Source of the DNA: Bacillota bacterium | GTDB lineage: Bacteria > Bacillota > Negativicutes > Sporomusales > UBA7701 | Length of the DNA: 7,839 nt | Direction: 5' to 3' | Assembly (NCBI GenBank): GCA_023415075.1 | Contig: JAEZLU010000348.1 | Coordinates: 1 to 7,839, forward strand | Shown: positions 1 through 5,661 of the stretch, one piece after another | How positions within the stretch are numbered: position 1 is the first letter of the stretch | Layout: every line of letters starts with the position of its first letter | Notes under the pieces: generated by a model | Databases searched by the model: none | Told to the model about the DNA's origin: nothing | Seen by the model: only the letters and a program-made list of their open reading frames with translations | Program-made: the position numbers and the translations under genes

Positions 1-370
1 CGCCCAGGCAGGCGATGTACTTGGCCGACCACGGCACGCCGTTGACGTCGGACCAGAACAGGCCATGGTTATGCTGCGTCCACTGCCCTTCCCAGCCGGC
101 CGCCTTGAAATCCTCCGGGCAGGCGCCATCCACCAGCTTATACACCAGGGCGGCGATCATCTCCATGTGAGCAAGTTCCTCGGTGCCGATATCGGTCAGT
201 ACGGCCTTGGCGTTGTCGGTGGGCATGCTGTAGCGCTGGTTCAGATACCTTAGCGACGCCGACAGTTCGCCGTCCGGCCCTCCGTACTGGGTTATGACCA
301 TCTTGGCGAACTTCACGTCCGGGCAGCTGACCCGCACCGGATGCTCCAGCTTTTTTTCATATATCCACAT
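1..370 (-). CDS. cotJC: CotJC, manganese-catalase-like spore coat protein (partial, C-terminus outside window)
   Basis: Only the first 123 residues are visible; the gene runs off base 1. CotJC proteins belong to the manganese catalase family of ferritin-like di-metal proteins and are deposited in the spore coat. The visible part matches the family: E35 in the segment GELSASLRYLNQ and the pair E65/H68 in TEELAHME are the expected first-half metal ligands (by analogy with Lactobacillus Mn catalase), and the segment NHGLFWSDVNGVPWSAKYI is typical of CotJC. The remaining ligands (a Glu and a His further on) would lie outside the window. The ATG start at 368-370 has a GTAAGGAG ribosome site at 381-388, about 10 nt away. 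It is the third gene of the cotJA-cotJB-cotJC operon, 25 nt after cotJB. Identification is secure; catalase activity is inferred from the family. Confidence 0.93.
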   Translation of the reverse strand, partial: MWIYEKKLEHPVRVSCPDVKFAKMVITQYGGPDGELSASLRYLNQRYSMPTDNAKAVLTDIGTEELAHMEMIAALVYKLVDGACPEDFKAAGWEGQWTQHNHGLFWSDVNGVPWSAKYIACLG

Positions 371-395
371 CGCGTCTTTGCTCCTTACCTCAAGA

Positions 396-653
396 TTAAA
401 TTTCCCAGGGCCACGGACCTTCGATCCACTGCCAGGGCATCCTCGAATGACTGCCCCAGCCGAAATTGAACAACGGGCCGAACTGGCATTCGTAGTCTTT
501 CCTCATATGTCGGAGAGCGTCCACCGCGCAGTTATAATCGTTAAGGGCCTCCTTGTCGCAGGGATGGGTATCGAGATACAGATTTAGCTCGACCGCCACG
601 AATTCCATCTCCTGGATCTTTTTCAGCATGGAGGCCTGGTTTGCATGGTCCAC
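396..653 (-). CDS. cotJB: CotJB, spore coat assembly protein
   Basis: An 85-residue protein, the usual CotJB size. It shows the family pattern: an N-terminal helix (MLKKIQEMEFVAVELNLYLD), the THPCDKEALNDYN segment, and the aromatic C-terminal end with QFGPLFNFG and WIEGPWPWEI. CotJB is made in the mother cell and takes part with CotJA and CotJC in forming the inner coat; its biochemical role is not known. The start is GTG (651-653), chosen because a perfect GGAGGTGA ribosome site lies at 661-668 with 7-nt spacing. The ATG at 658-660 is out of frame, and the in-frame ATG nine codons in is too far from the site. It lies 22 nt after cotJA and 25 nt before cotJC, so it is almost certainly co-transcribed with both. 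Confidence 0.93.
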   Translation of the reverse strand: MDHANQASMLKKIQEMEFVAVELNLYLDTHPCDKEALNDYNCAVDALRHMRKDYECQFGPLFNFGWGSHSRMPWQWIEGPWPWEI

Positions 654-660
654 GAATCAT

Positions 661-668
661 TCACCTCC
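661..668 (-). promoter_or_regulatory. Ribosome binding site that fixes the GTG start of cotJB
   Basis: The minus strand reads GGAGGTGA, a near-perfect anti-Shine-Dalgarno complement, 7 nt before the GTG at 653-651. It decides the non-ATG start. Confidence 0.8.
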
Positions 669-675
669 GTCACCT

Positions 676-1050
676 TTATTGGGGGATGGGGTACACGCCG
701 AATAGTTCCGGGAAAAGGGTGCCATGCATCAGGGCTTCCTTTGGACAGAACGCTTCGCGGTAGCACTGCCAGGGGACGTAGGCGTGCGCCAGCAGCATAT
801 GCTCATGGTGGCCCATCATCGCCATATGCTCATGGTGGCCCATCATTGCCATATGGTCGTGATGGCCCATCATCGCCATATGATCGTGATGGCCCATCAT
901 CGCCATATGATCGTGGTGGCCCATAGGGTAATGATCCATGGGCATTTCACTGTCATCGTCCACCTGATCATCCATGTCCATCATCATTTCATCCGCCTTC
1001 GCCCCGTCCATCATCGCTTCCGCGAACCATTTCGGTCTCATGTTATTCAA
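676..1050 (-). CDS. cotJA: CotJA spore coat protein with an inserted Met/His-rich nonapeptide repeat
   Basis: A 124-residue protein whose last third (LAHAYVPWQCYREAF, then EALMHGTLFPELFGVY) is the conserved CotJA core. CotJA and CotJB are partners of CotJC in the spore coat; in B. subtilis CotJA is needed to place CotJC. B. subtilis CotJA is about 80 residues; here the N-terminal region is expanded. Residues 13-42 are rich in Met and Asp (EMMMDMDDQVDDDSEMPMDH). Residues 43-87 are five tandem nonamers, three MGHHDHMAM, one MGHHEHMAM and one MGHHEHMLL. By my count 25 Met and 18 His make up about a third of the chain, which suggests transition-metal binding (inference). The start is TTG (1048-1050), supported by AAAGGAGG at 1060-1067 with 9-nt spacing; the in-frame ATG at 1039-1041 is 18 nt away and less likely. 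A sigma-E-like promoter lies just upstream. Confidence 0.92.
   Translation of the reverse strand: MNNMRPKWFAEAMMDGAKADEMMMDMDDQVDDDSEMPMDHYPMGHHDHMAMMGHHDHMAMMGHHDHMAMMGHHEHMAMMGHHEHMLLAHAYVPWQCYREAFCPKEALMHGTLFPELFGVYPIPQ
790..924 (-). repeat. Five tandem 27-bp repeats encoding MGHH(D/E)HMAM in cotJA
   Basis: On the minus strand five in-frame units run 924-898, 897-871, 870-844, 843-817 and 816-790. Each begins ATGGGCCACCA and encodes a nonamer with three His and, in most copies, three Met. Units 1-3 carry Asp and units 4-5 carry Glu at residue five; the last unit ends LL instead of AM, and only a few other positions vary. There are no spacers, so it is not a CRISPR array. The near-identity points to recent tandem duplication within the gene, and copy number probably varies between strains. 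Confidence 0.95.
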
Positions 1051-1059
1051 GTGTTGCTG

Positions 1060-1067
1060 CCTCCTTT
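1060..1067 (-). promoter_or_regulatory. Ribosome binding site that fixes the TTG start of cotJA
   Basis: The minus strand reads AAAGGAGG here, 9 nt from the TTG at 1050-1048 and 18 nt from the first ATG, favouring the TTG start. Confidence 0.75.
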
Positions 1068-1084
1068 CGAGATTGACCTACTAC

Positions 1085-1112
1085 AGTTTATGTGAAATAA
1101 GCTGGTTATGCC
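1085..1112 (-). promoter_or_regulatory. Candidate sigma-E promoter of the cotJ operon
   Basis: The minus strand has CATAAACT at 1092-1085, matching seven of eight positions of the Bacillus sigma-E -10 box (CATACAMT). GGCATAAC at 1112-1105 resembles the -35 box (GKMATATT) in its first six positions. The spacer is 12 nt, somewhat short. Transcription would start near 1078, leaving a leader of about 28 nt that contains the cotJA ribosome site. In B. subtilis cotJ is known to be transcribed by mother-cell sigma-E RNA polymerase, which fits. No competing sigma-A promoter is obvious here. Confidence 0.45.
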
Positions 1113-1121
1113 ACAATGAGA

Positions 1122-1148
1122 AAAGACCGACCACAGTGGTCGGTCTTT
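1122..1148 (-). terminator. Rho-independent terminator after the pspC-domain gene
   Basis: A 13-bp perfect inverted repeat (AAAGACCGACCAC and its complement) with a single central base, realistically a shorter stem with a 3-5 nt loop. On the minus strand the 3' arm ends in CTTTTCTC. It starts at the last base of the stop codon of the PspC-domain gene and separates the ftsW-pspC unit from the cotJ operon. Confidence 0.75.
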
Positions 1149-1405
1149 CACGGCATCAGCAGAAAAGCCAATATATACAGGAGGACGGCCGCGCCCCGAA
1201 AACAGGCCAGAATCGTCCAGGCCAGCCTTATCAAGGTAACGTCGAAACCGGTGTAGTTGCTGAGGCCGGCACATACACCGAAAACCAGGGCCTCGTCAGG
1301 GGCGAGGACCAGTTTTCGGCCGGCCACCGGCTGGCTGCCGTCAAGAAACTGCCAGATAATGATACCGCCGAGCGCATAGGCGCCGGCCCGGATAAGCCAA
1401 AGCAC
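1148..1405 (-). CDS. Small PspC-domain membrane protein
   Basis: An 85-residue protein ending in a PspC domain (about residues 38-85): GVCAGLSNYTGFDVTLIRLAW at 43-63, then a hydrophobic segment ending AFLLMP. PspC domains occur in membrane proteins of the phage-shock/envelope-stress response; small stand-alone PspC proteins in Firmicutes mostly have no assigned function. An extra hydrophobic segment (residues 4-21) precedes the domain, so two membrane passes are likely. The start is a GTG (1403-1405) with a weak site GAAGGGA at 1416-1422, 10 nt away. The frame stays open upstream to 1460 but offers no other good start. It lies 77 nt after ftsW with no clear promoter between them and is followed at once by a terminator, so it probably shares the ftsW transcript. 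I do not assign the symbol pspC, because no Psp partner is visible. Confidence 0.8.
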   Translation of the reverse strand: MLWLIRAGAYALGGIIIWQFLDGSQPVAGRKLVLAPDEALVFGVCAGLSNYTGFDVTLIRLAWTILACFRGAAVLLYILAFLLMP

Positions 1406-1482
1406 TTCGCGCGCTTCCCTTCTCGGTCGTTTGGTATCATTATGCCCCCGTTGCCAGGCCGTCTAAACATCAGCCCTCAGGC

Positions 1483-2661
1483 CTATTTCCCCAGAGTCGG
1501 CCGGTTTACCAGCTTTAGGCGGGTCGACGTCGTCTTCGGCTCCTGGCGGGCCGGCCTGGGGGCCGGGCTGCCGGCCCGCCGGCTGACGCCAATAAGCAGG
1601 CCGATTGCCAGCAGGTTGACGATAAGCGACGTACCGCCGAAACTTATGAACGGCAGGGGAATGCCGGTTACCGGCAGCAGCCCGGACACCATGGCGATAT
1701 TGCCGACCGCCTGGCCGACCACCAGGAAGGTGACACCGGCCGCCAGCATCATGCCGAAGCCGTCGCTGGCCTTGAGGGCGATCTTGATGCCGTACCAGGC
1801 CAGAGCCCCAAAGAGAATAAGTACCAGGAACGCCCCGACGAAGCCCATCTCCTGACAGAGCACGGCGAAGGCGAAGTCGGTGTGGGCCTCAGGCAGGTAG
1901 TGGAACTTGCTGGCCCCCTTGCCCAGACCGGTACCGAGCAGGCTGCCGGAGCCGATGGCCAGCAGCGCCTGGACGGTCTGATAGCCGCTCGTCTGCTCGT
2001 ACGTCCAGGGGTCGAGCCAGGCCATGATCCGCTCGGCCCGGTAGGCGGCAGCGTAAACCAGATAAACGGTGGCGCAGGCGCCGCAGAAAAGAAGGCCATA
2101 AACCTGCTGCCGCGGAATACCGCTCGGCAGATAAAGCACCAGGCAGAGGCCCATGATAACCACGGCCGTACCCATATCCGGCTGCCGCAGCACCAAAAAG
2201 AACATCACCCCGGTGACGATAACCGGCCAAGAAAAAATGGTCACCGGCCGCTCCTTTTCAAGCCGCGGGCCGAGATAAGCTGCCGCCATCAGGATCGCCG
2301 CCAGCTTGGCCAGTTCGGACGGCTGGAACTTGAAGCCGATTCGCAGCCAGCGGCGGGCGCCGTTGGCGTCCACCCCGCCGAAATGCACCGCCACCAAGAG
2401 GGCCAGCACCGCCAGGACGATCACCGGCAGATAACGCGGCAGCCTGCGGTAGTCGAGGCGGACCGCCAGACCCAGACCTACCATACCCAGCAGAAAAGAA
2501 ATCAGATGGCGCTTGAGAAAAAAGTAGCTGTCGCCGAGGAGCTGGCCGGCCATAACGAAGCTTGCGCTAAAAACATTGATCGTGCCGATGGCGAAAAGAA
2601 TCAGTACGATATAGAATATCGCCTCGCCGGGACTGGCCCACGGGACTGGCAACCGTCGCAT
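1483..2661 (-). CDS. ftsW: FtsW/SpoVE-type SEDS peptidoglycan glycosyltransferase
   Basis: A 392-residue polytopic membrane protein of the SEDS family, which polymerises lipid II into glycan strands with a partner class B PBP. Family motifs are seen in order: NVFSASF (29-35) and DSYFFLKRHLISFLLGMVG (44-62), typical of the FtsW/SpoVE branch rather than RodA; NGARRWL (100-106) with FQPSELAKL (112-120); RQPDMGT (159-165); GSGSLLGTGLGKGASKFHYL (237-256) followed by PEAHTDF, whose D262 is the expected catalytic Asp; and GLLPVTGIPLPFISFGGTS (327-345). About ten membrane helices are expected, with a basic cytoplasmic tail from about 361. The ATG at 2659-2661 has AAAGGAG 8 nt upstream and a sigma-A promoter at 2704-2732. 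No murein or dcw-cluster gene adjoins it in the window, so it could be the main FtsW or a second paralogue such as a sporulation SpoVE; sequence alone does not decide. Confidence 0.9.
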   Translation of the reverse strand: MRRLPVPWASPGEAIFYIVLILFAIGTINVFSASFVMAGQLLGDSYFFLKRHLISFLLGMVGLGLAVRLDYRRLPRYLPVIVLAVLALLVAVHFGGVDANGARRWLRIGFKFQPSELAKLAAILMAAAYLGPRLEKERPVTIFSWPVIVTGVMFFLVLRQPDMGTAVVIMGLCLVLYLPSGIPRQQVYGLLFCGACATVYLVYAAAYRAERIMAWLDPWTYEQTSGYQTVQALLAIGSGSLLGTGLGKGASKFHYLPEAHTDFAFAVLCQEMGFVGAFLVLILFGALAWYGIKIALKASDGFGMMLAAGVTFLVVGQAVGNIAMVSGLLPVTGIPLPFISFGGTSLIVNLLAIGLLIGVSRRAGSPAPRPARQEPKTTSTRLKLVNRPTLGK

Positions 2662-2703
2662 ACCGCCTGCTCCTTTCCGCCGGTCGAAAACCGCTTTGTA
2701 CCC

Positions 2704-2732
2704 ATTATACCAAAAACGGCCAAGCTACCCAA
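2704..2732 (-). promoter_or_regulatory. Sigma-A promoter for ftsW
   Basis: On the minus strand TTGGGT (2732-2727) is followed by a 17-nt spacer and a perfect TATAAT (2709-2704). A TG one base upstream of the -10 makes it an extended -10 promoter. The leader to the ftsW ATG would be about 35 nt and contains AAAGGAG at 2670-2676. Confidence 0.75.
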
Positions 2733-2778
2733 TGGGCAAAACGCCGACAACACCAATATTATATACCACCGATTATGC

Positions 2779-2785
2779 GAGGTGA
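2779..2785 (+). promoter_or_regulatory. Ribosome binding site that fixes the TTG start of the beta-propeller gene
   Basis: GAGGTGA lies 6 nt before the TTG at 2792. The first in-frame ATG is about 40 codons further on (2918), so the TTG is strongly preferred. Confidence 0.7.
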
Positions 2786-2791
2786 TACATA

Positions 2792-3733
2792 TTGGACATC
2801 ACCCCTTTCAAATTGCTGCTGCTTGACGCCGCCGCCGGCGCAGTCCTGCTGGCTGACGGACCCAGCGGCGAAATCCTGGCCGATCTGCCCCTGCCGTTAG
2901 GCCTGGCGCCTGTCGACATGGCCGCCGATCCGGCCACCGGCGTCGGCCTGGTCGCTCTCACCGGTCATGGCGGCACCGGCGCCCTCTGCCGCTTCAGCCT
3001 GGCCCGCCCGCTCCTCGAGCGCCTGCCGCTGGCCCTGACCAACCCCGCCCGCCTGGCTCTGGCTGCCGGCGGCATCGCCTACCTGGCCGACGCCACAGGC
3101 AGTCTGTATGCCCTTAATTTGACCAGTCTCAGCGTCGAAGCCTGGGAACGGCCGGCCGGCTGCGGCCCGTGCGTCGGCCTGGCCGCCGGCGATTCCTGCC
3201 TGTGGGCTGCCTGGGAATACGGCGACGGCGGCCTATTGGCCGCCTACGGGCCGGACGGCCCGCAGGGGCAGCCCTATCGTCTAGGCGGTTTGCCTACAAA
3301 CCTTGTCCGCGATCCAAAGGGTCGCCTCGTCGTTCCCTTCACCGCCAGCCCTTTCAGCGGCGAAGGCCTTGTGGTTGCCGACCCTTCGGCCGGCGGCCCG
3401 CCGGCCGTCATCCCGCTGCTGTGCTCCCGCTGCGCCGCCGGTCAGCGGCTGTTCCCGGCCCACGCCGCCGTACAGGACGACACCGCCTATGTAGCCTGCG
3501 AGGACAGCGCCAGCGTGGCCGTCGTCGACCTGGCCGCCGGCCGGGCCTCCGGCGCCATCTTCCTCGGCCGCTCGGTATCCCGCCTGGCCCTCGTTGCCGG
3601 TGGCCGCTTCGCCGTAGCCACCAGCAACGCATCGGCCGAACTCGCCTTCATCGACCTCGTCAACCGCCGGCCACTCTCCTTCACGGCCAGCGGCCGGGAA
3701 CTCCTCAGCCCGCTGGCCGTTCTCGAGCCTTAG
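2792..3733 (+). CDS. Cytosolic YncE-like beta-propeller protein, function unknown
   Basis: A 313-residue protein without a signal peptide or membrane segment. It consists of repeated blade-like units of about 40-45 residues in which small/hydrophobic strands alternate with Gly/Asp turns. Examples are AYLADATGSLYALNLTSLSV (96-115), VVADPSAGG (194-202), TAYVACEDSASVAVVDLAAG (231-250) and FAVATSNASAELAFIDLVN (273-291). These resemble YncE/YVTN-type seven-bladed propellers, which are usually scaffolds or binding proteins. Two CxxC pairs stand out, CGPC (124-127) and CSRC (211-214), with further Cys at 66, 136 and 236; metal binding or redox activity is possible but unproven. The start is TTG at 2792. 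The gene is divergent from ftsW, with no strong sigma-A promoter visible on its own side, and ends 11 nt before a terminator hairpin. The codons are very GC-rich, as in the neighbours. Confidence 0.75.
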   Translation: MDITPFKLLLLDAAAGAVLLADGPSGEILADLPLPLGLAPVDMAADPATGVGLVALTGHGGTGALCRFSLARPLLERLPLALTNPARLALAAGGIAYLADATGSLYALNLTSLSVEAWERPAGCGPCVGLAAGDSCLWAAWEYGDGGLLAAYGPDGPQGQPYRLGGLPTNLVRDPKGRLVVPFTASPFSGEGLVVADPSAGGPPAVIPLLCSRCAAGQRLFPAHAAVQDDTAYVACEDSASVAVVDLAAGRASGAIFLGRSVSRLALVAGGRFAVATSNASAELAFIDLVNRRPLSFTASGRELLSPLAVLEP

Positions 3734-3743
3734 CCGCAAAAAA

Positions 3744-3771
3744 GAGCACCCCTTAGTCTTAAGGGGTGCTC
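3744..3771. terminator. Bidirectional terminator between convergent genes
   Basis: A 12-bp perfect stem, GAGCACCCCTTA (3744-3755) pairing with TAAGGGGTGCTC (3760-3771), with a GTCT loop. On the minus strand it is followed directly by six T (3743-3738), a strong terminator for the DUF2935 gene that stops at 3776. On the plus strand GCGTTTATTT follows, a weaker T-rich tail serving the propeller gene that stops at 3733. Confidence 0.88.
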
Positions 3772-3775
3772 GCGT

Positions 3776-4885
3776 TTATTTCTGGCTGCCCAGCGGCCGC
3801 GGCCACTTGCCGCTCCATTTGTACTTGGCCGCCGGCGGGGGGGGCGGCGGCAACGGATCTTCCTCTTCGATGTAATCTTCGTCGTCGCCGCCGGCCTCTT
3901 CCTGGGCGGCGGCAACGCTATACTCAGACGGCGGCGCAAAGACGGTCGGCAGCAGACCCGGGGCCGGCACCGTTTCCTCGGCCTCGGTCGATGCCAGCGC
4001 TACCGGCGACAGCGGTTCGACAGCGGCCGACGCCGTCTCCTCCAGGTTCAGATACTCCAATTCTTCGTCCGCCCCGGCCGGAGCCACGTAAGTACTCTTT
4101 TCGAGGATTGCCAGCACCAGCAGGAAATGATCGGCCTCCCGGCGCACATGATCAGCCCACAGCGGCGGGACCAAGCCCACCAGCTTGCACTCGCACGCCA
4201 GCGCCTCGACCGCCCGCTCAAAATCCCGCAGCCGCAGCGTCGAAACCCGCACATCCTGGAGGAAGCGGCGGAAAGACGGCACCTCGCCCGCCTCGCCCCT
4301 TAGCATACTGGCAAAATCGCGGCCTTGCAAGAACAACTCATCGAACTCGCTGCCGAAATTGTCGGCAGTCTCGACAAGCGGCCGCTCGGACGGGTCGAGG
4401 CGATGAGACATGAAATCGGCATGGTCGGCCATCAGCCTGAGCCAAAAAGCCACTTCCCGGGCCCCGGTCACCTGGTAAAGCGGCTGTCCGCCGGACAGGG
4501 TCGCCAGTAGTTGCAGAAAATACTCGGCTTCCCGGGACATATGGTCCAAAACGAGGGCAAAATTACAACCCGCCAACTGGCAGGTCAAAACAAGATGCAA
4601 GAGCTGCCGCTTGAAGCGGTACAAATCGCCCACCACCGTCGCGGTGTCGGCAACCAATTCGGTGAACTTCCGCGGCGACGGCACGGCTTCTGCACGGGCT
4701 CTAAGGGCCGCCAGCTCCTGGGCAAAAGTATCGGCCTCGCCCAGTAGGGCAGCATTATCACAAGGCAACCCTGCTTTGATGAACAGGGCATGCTCTTCCA
4801 TTATCCGCAGCCAGAACTTAAACTCCTCCAGGTTAAGCGGCGGTACCGGCTGGCGCTTGGCATTTACAACCGTTGGCCGTGGCAT
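3776..4885 (-). CDS. DUF2935 protein with two helical-bundle repeats and an acidic/proline tail
   Basis: A 369-residue protein with two tandem copies of a helical module seen in DUF2935 proteins, which look ferritin-like and have no assigned function. Copy 1 begins EFKFWLRIMEEHALFIKAGL (21-40) and ends HMSREAEYF (115-123). Copy 2 begins EVAFWLRLMADHADFMSHRL (144-163) and ends DHVRREADHF (245-254). The repeated Glu/His positions (E31, H32, H115, E119; H155, H246, E250) could hold metal, as an inference. Residues 269-369 form a low-complexity tail rich in Glu, Asp, Ala and Pro, including six consecutive Pro (346-351), and end in a basic aromatic stretch, KYKWSGKWPRP. The ATG at 4885 was chosen over the in-frame ATG at 4900 because GGAG (4895-4898) sits 9 nt before it, whereas the upstream ATG has no ribosome site. 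It has its own promoter and a strong terminator, so it is probably monocistronic. Confidence 0.82.
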   Translation of the reverse strand: MPRPTVVNAKRQPVPPLNLEEFKFWLRIMEEHALFIKAGLPCDNAALLGEADTFAQELAALRARAEAVPSPRKFTELVADTATVVGDLYRFKRQLLHLVLTCQLAGCNFALVLDHMSREAEYFLQLLATLSGGQPLYQVTGAREVAFWLRLMADHADFMSHRLDPSERPLVETADNFGSEFDELFLQGRDFASMLRGEAGEVPSFRRFLQDVRVSTLRLRDFERAVEALACECKLVGLVPPLWADHVRREADHFLLVLAILEKSTYVAPAGADEELEYLNLEETASAAVEPLSPVALASTEAEETVPAPGLLPTVFAPPSEYSVAAAQEEAGGDDEDYIEEEDPLPPPPPPAAKYKWSGKWPRPLGSQK

Positions 4886-4894
4886 AGCAACACA

Positions 4895-4898
4895 CTCC
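4895..4898 (-). promoter_or_regulatory. Ribosome binding site choosing the second ATG of the DUF2935 gene
   Basis: GGAG on the minus strand lies 9 nt upstream of the ATG at 4885. It overlaps the first in-frame ATG (4900-4898), which itself is preceded only by AT-rich sequence without a site. Confidence 0.6.
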
Positions 4899-4922
4899 AT
4901 TTGCCAGATTTTTTGCTACTAC

Positions 4923-4952
4923 ATTGTATGCCACGGTATCCACGTTTGTTAA
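4923..4952 (-). promoter_or_regulatory. Sigma-A-like promoter for the DUF2935 gene
   Basis: The minus strand has TTAACA (4952-4947, five of six matches to TTGACA), an 18-nt spacer and TACAAT (4928-4923, five of six matches to TATAAT). It lies just after the trmB stop codon and gives a leader of about 30 nt to the ATG at 4885. Confidence 0.6.
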
Positions 4953-4962
4953 GTTGCCGCTT

Positions 4963-5595
4963 TTAGACAAAAACCATCTCGCAGGCGAAGATCTTTTGCC
5001 CGAGGGCGCTGAACTTGGCTTCGTATTCGGTCATGATATTATCGGCCGCGCCAGCGGCGTGGAGATCATAGTTGACATTCTCAAGGCCGAGGCCGGCTTC
5101 GGTCGCCTGCTCGAGGGAAAAGGCGAAGAGGTCGGCGTTGTCGGTTTTGAAGAACAGCCGGCCGCTAGGTGCCAGAATAACCTTGTACATGGCCAGGAAG
5201 CGGCCGTGGGTCAGGCGGCGTTTGGCATGCCGGCTCTTGGGCCAGGGATCGCAAAAATTAATATACAAGCGTTCAACTTCAGCCGGACCGAAAGCGGCGA
5301 CGATATTCCCGGCGTCAAAATGCAGCAGGCGGACATTGGCCAGTGCCTTTTCCCGCACCTTGCGGGCCGCATAAAAAATCACATCCCGCTCGGCCTCGAC
5401 GCCGACAAAGTTCACCGCCGGCTCCCTGCGCGCCAGCTCGCTTATGAAGTGTCCCCTGCCGGTGCCGAGTTCCACCCTGAGCGGCGCCCGCCGCCCGAAG
5501 GCCTCGTGCCAGCAGCCCGGATAGCCGGACATGGTTACAATATCGCCATACTCCTTGATGGCCTCACCAATCCATGGTTTCTTCCGTAATCGCAC
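4963..5595 (-). CDS. trmB: tRNA (guanine-N7-)-methyltransferase TrmB
   Basis: This enzyme methylates N7 of guanine 46 in the variable loop of tRNA using S-adenosylmethionine; it is cytosolic. From the GTG at 5595 it has 210 residues, the normal TrmB length. Landmarks are an N-terminal RLRKKPW, the SAM-binding motif VELGTGRG (41-48) with the acidic end of the next strand in GVEAE (65-69), the signature CDPWPKSRHAKRRLTH (115-130), GRLFFKTDN (145-153) and the C-terminal TEYEAKF (189-195). All are conserved and nothing is truncated. The start is uncertain: TTG TTG GTG stand in a row at 5601-5593, and a weak GGGTGG at 5602-5607 is best placed (6 nt) for the GTG. It is divergent from the histidine kinase across about 127 AT-rich bases; the DUF2935 gene downstream has its own promoter. 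Confidence 0.95.
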   Translation of the reverse strand: MRLRKKPWIGEAIKEYGDIVTMSGYPGCWHEAFGRRAPLRVELGTGRGHFISELARREPAVNFVGVEAERDVIFYAARKVREKALANVRLLHFDAGNIVAAFGPAEVERLYINFCDPWPKSRHAKRRLTHGRFLAMYKVILAPSGRLFFKTDNADLFAFSLEQATEAGLGLENVNYDLHAAGAADNIMTEYEAKFSALGQKIFACEMVFV

Positions 5596-5661
5596 CAACA
5601 ACCACCCATCTACAATAAATGTATTTACTGGAAGATTTAGTAATTTTTTTCCAATTTATGG

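Noticed and set aside
790..924. Regularly repeated 27-bp units that could be taken for a CRISPR array
   Set aside because: The units are directly abutting without spacers and are in frame within cotJA.
724..1095. Plus-strand open frame encoding HMLMVAHH-type repeats
   Set aside because: It is the antisense reading of the cotJA repeat; it has no ribosome site and no family resemblance, while the minus strand gives a clear CotJA.
2757..2765. TATTAT/TATATA as a sigma-A -10 box for the propeller gene
   Set aside because: No acceptable -35 sequence lies 16-18 nt upstream on the plus strand, so I do not list it as a promoter.
974..2826. Long plus-strand open frames (974-1855 and 1882-2826)
   Set aside because: They lie opposite ftsW and the PspC-domain gene, lack recognisable domains and are a by-product of high GC content.
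3169..3756. Arg/Pro-rich open frames overlapping the propeller gene on both strands
   Set aside because: Their composition is that of a frame-shifted GC-rich gene, and they have no domain or ribosome site.
4886..4900. First in-frame ATG of the DUF2935 gene at 4900
   Set aside because: It has no ribosome site, and its own bases overlap the GGAG that serves the ATG at 4885.
5624..5648. TTACT/AGTAA hairpin followed by a T run, resembling a terminator or attenuator before the kinase
   Set aside because: The stem is only 5 AT-rich base pairs with a 9-nt loop, and the T run is part of a generally AT-rich divergent promoter region.
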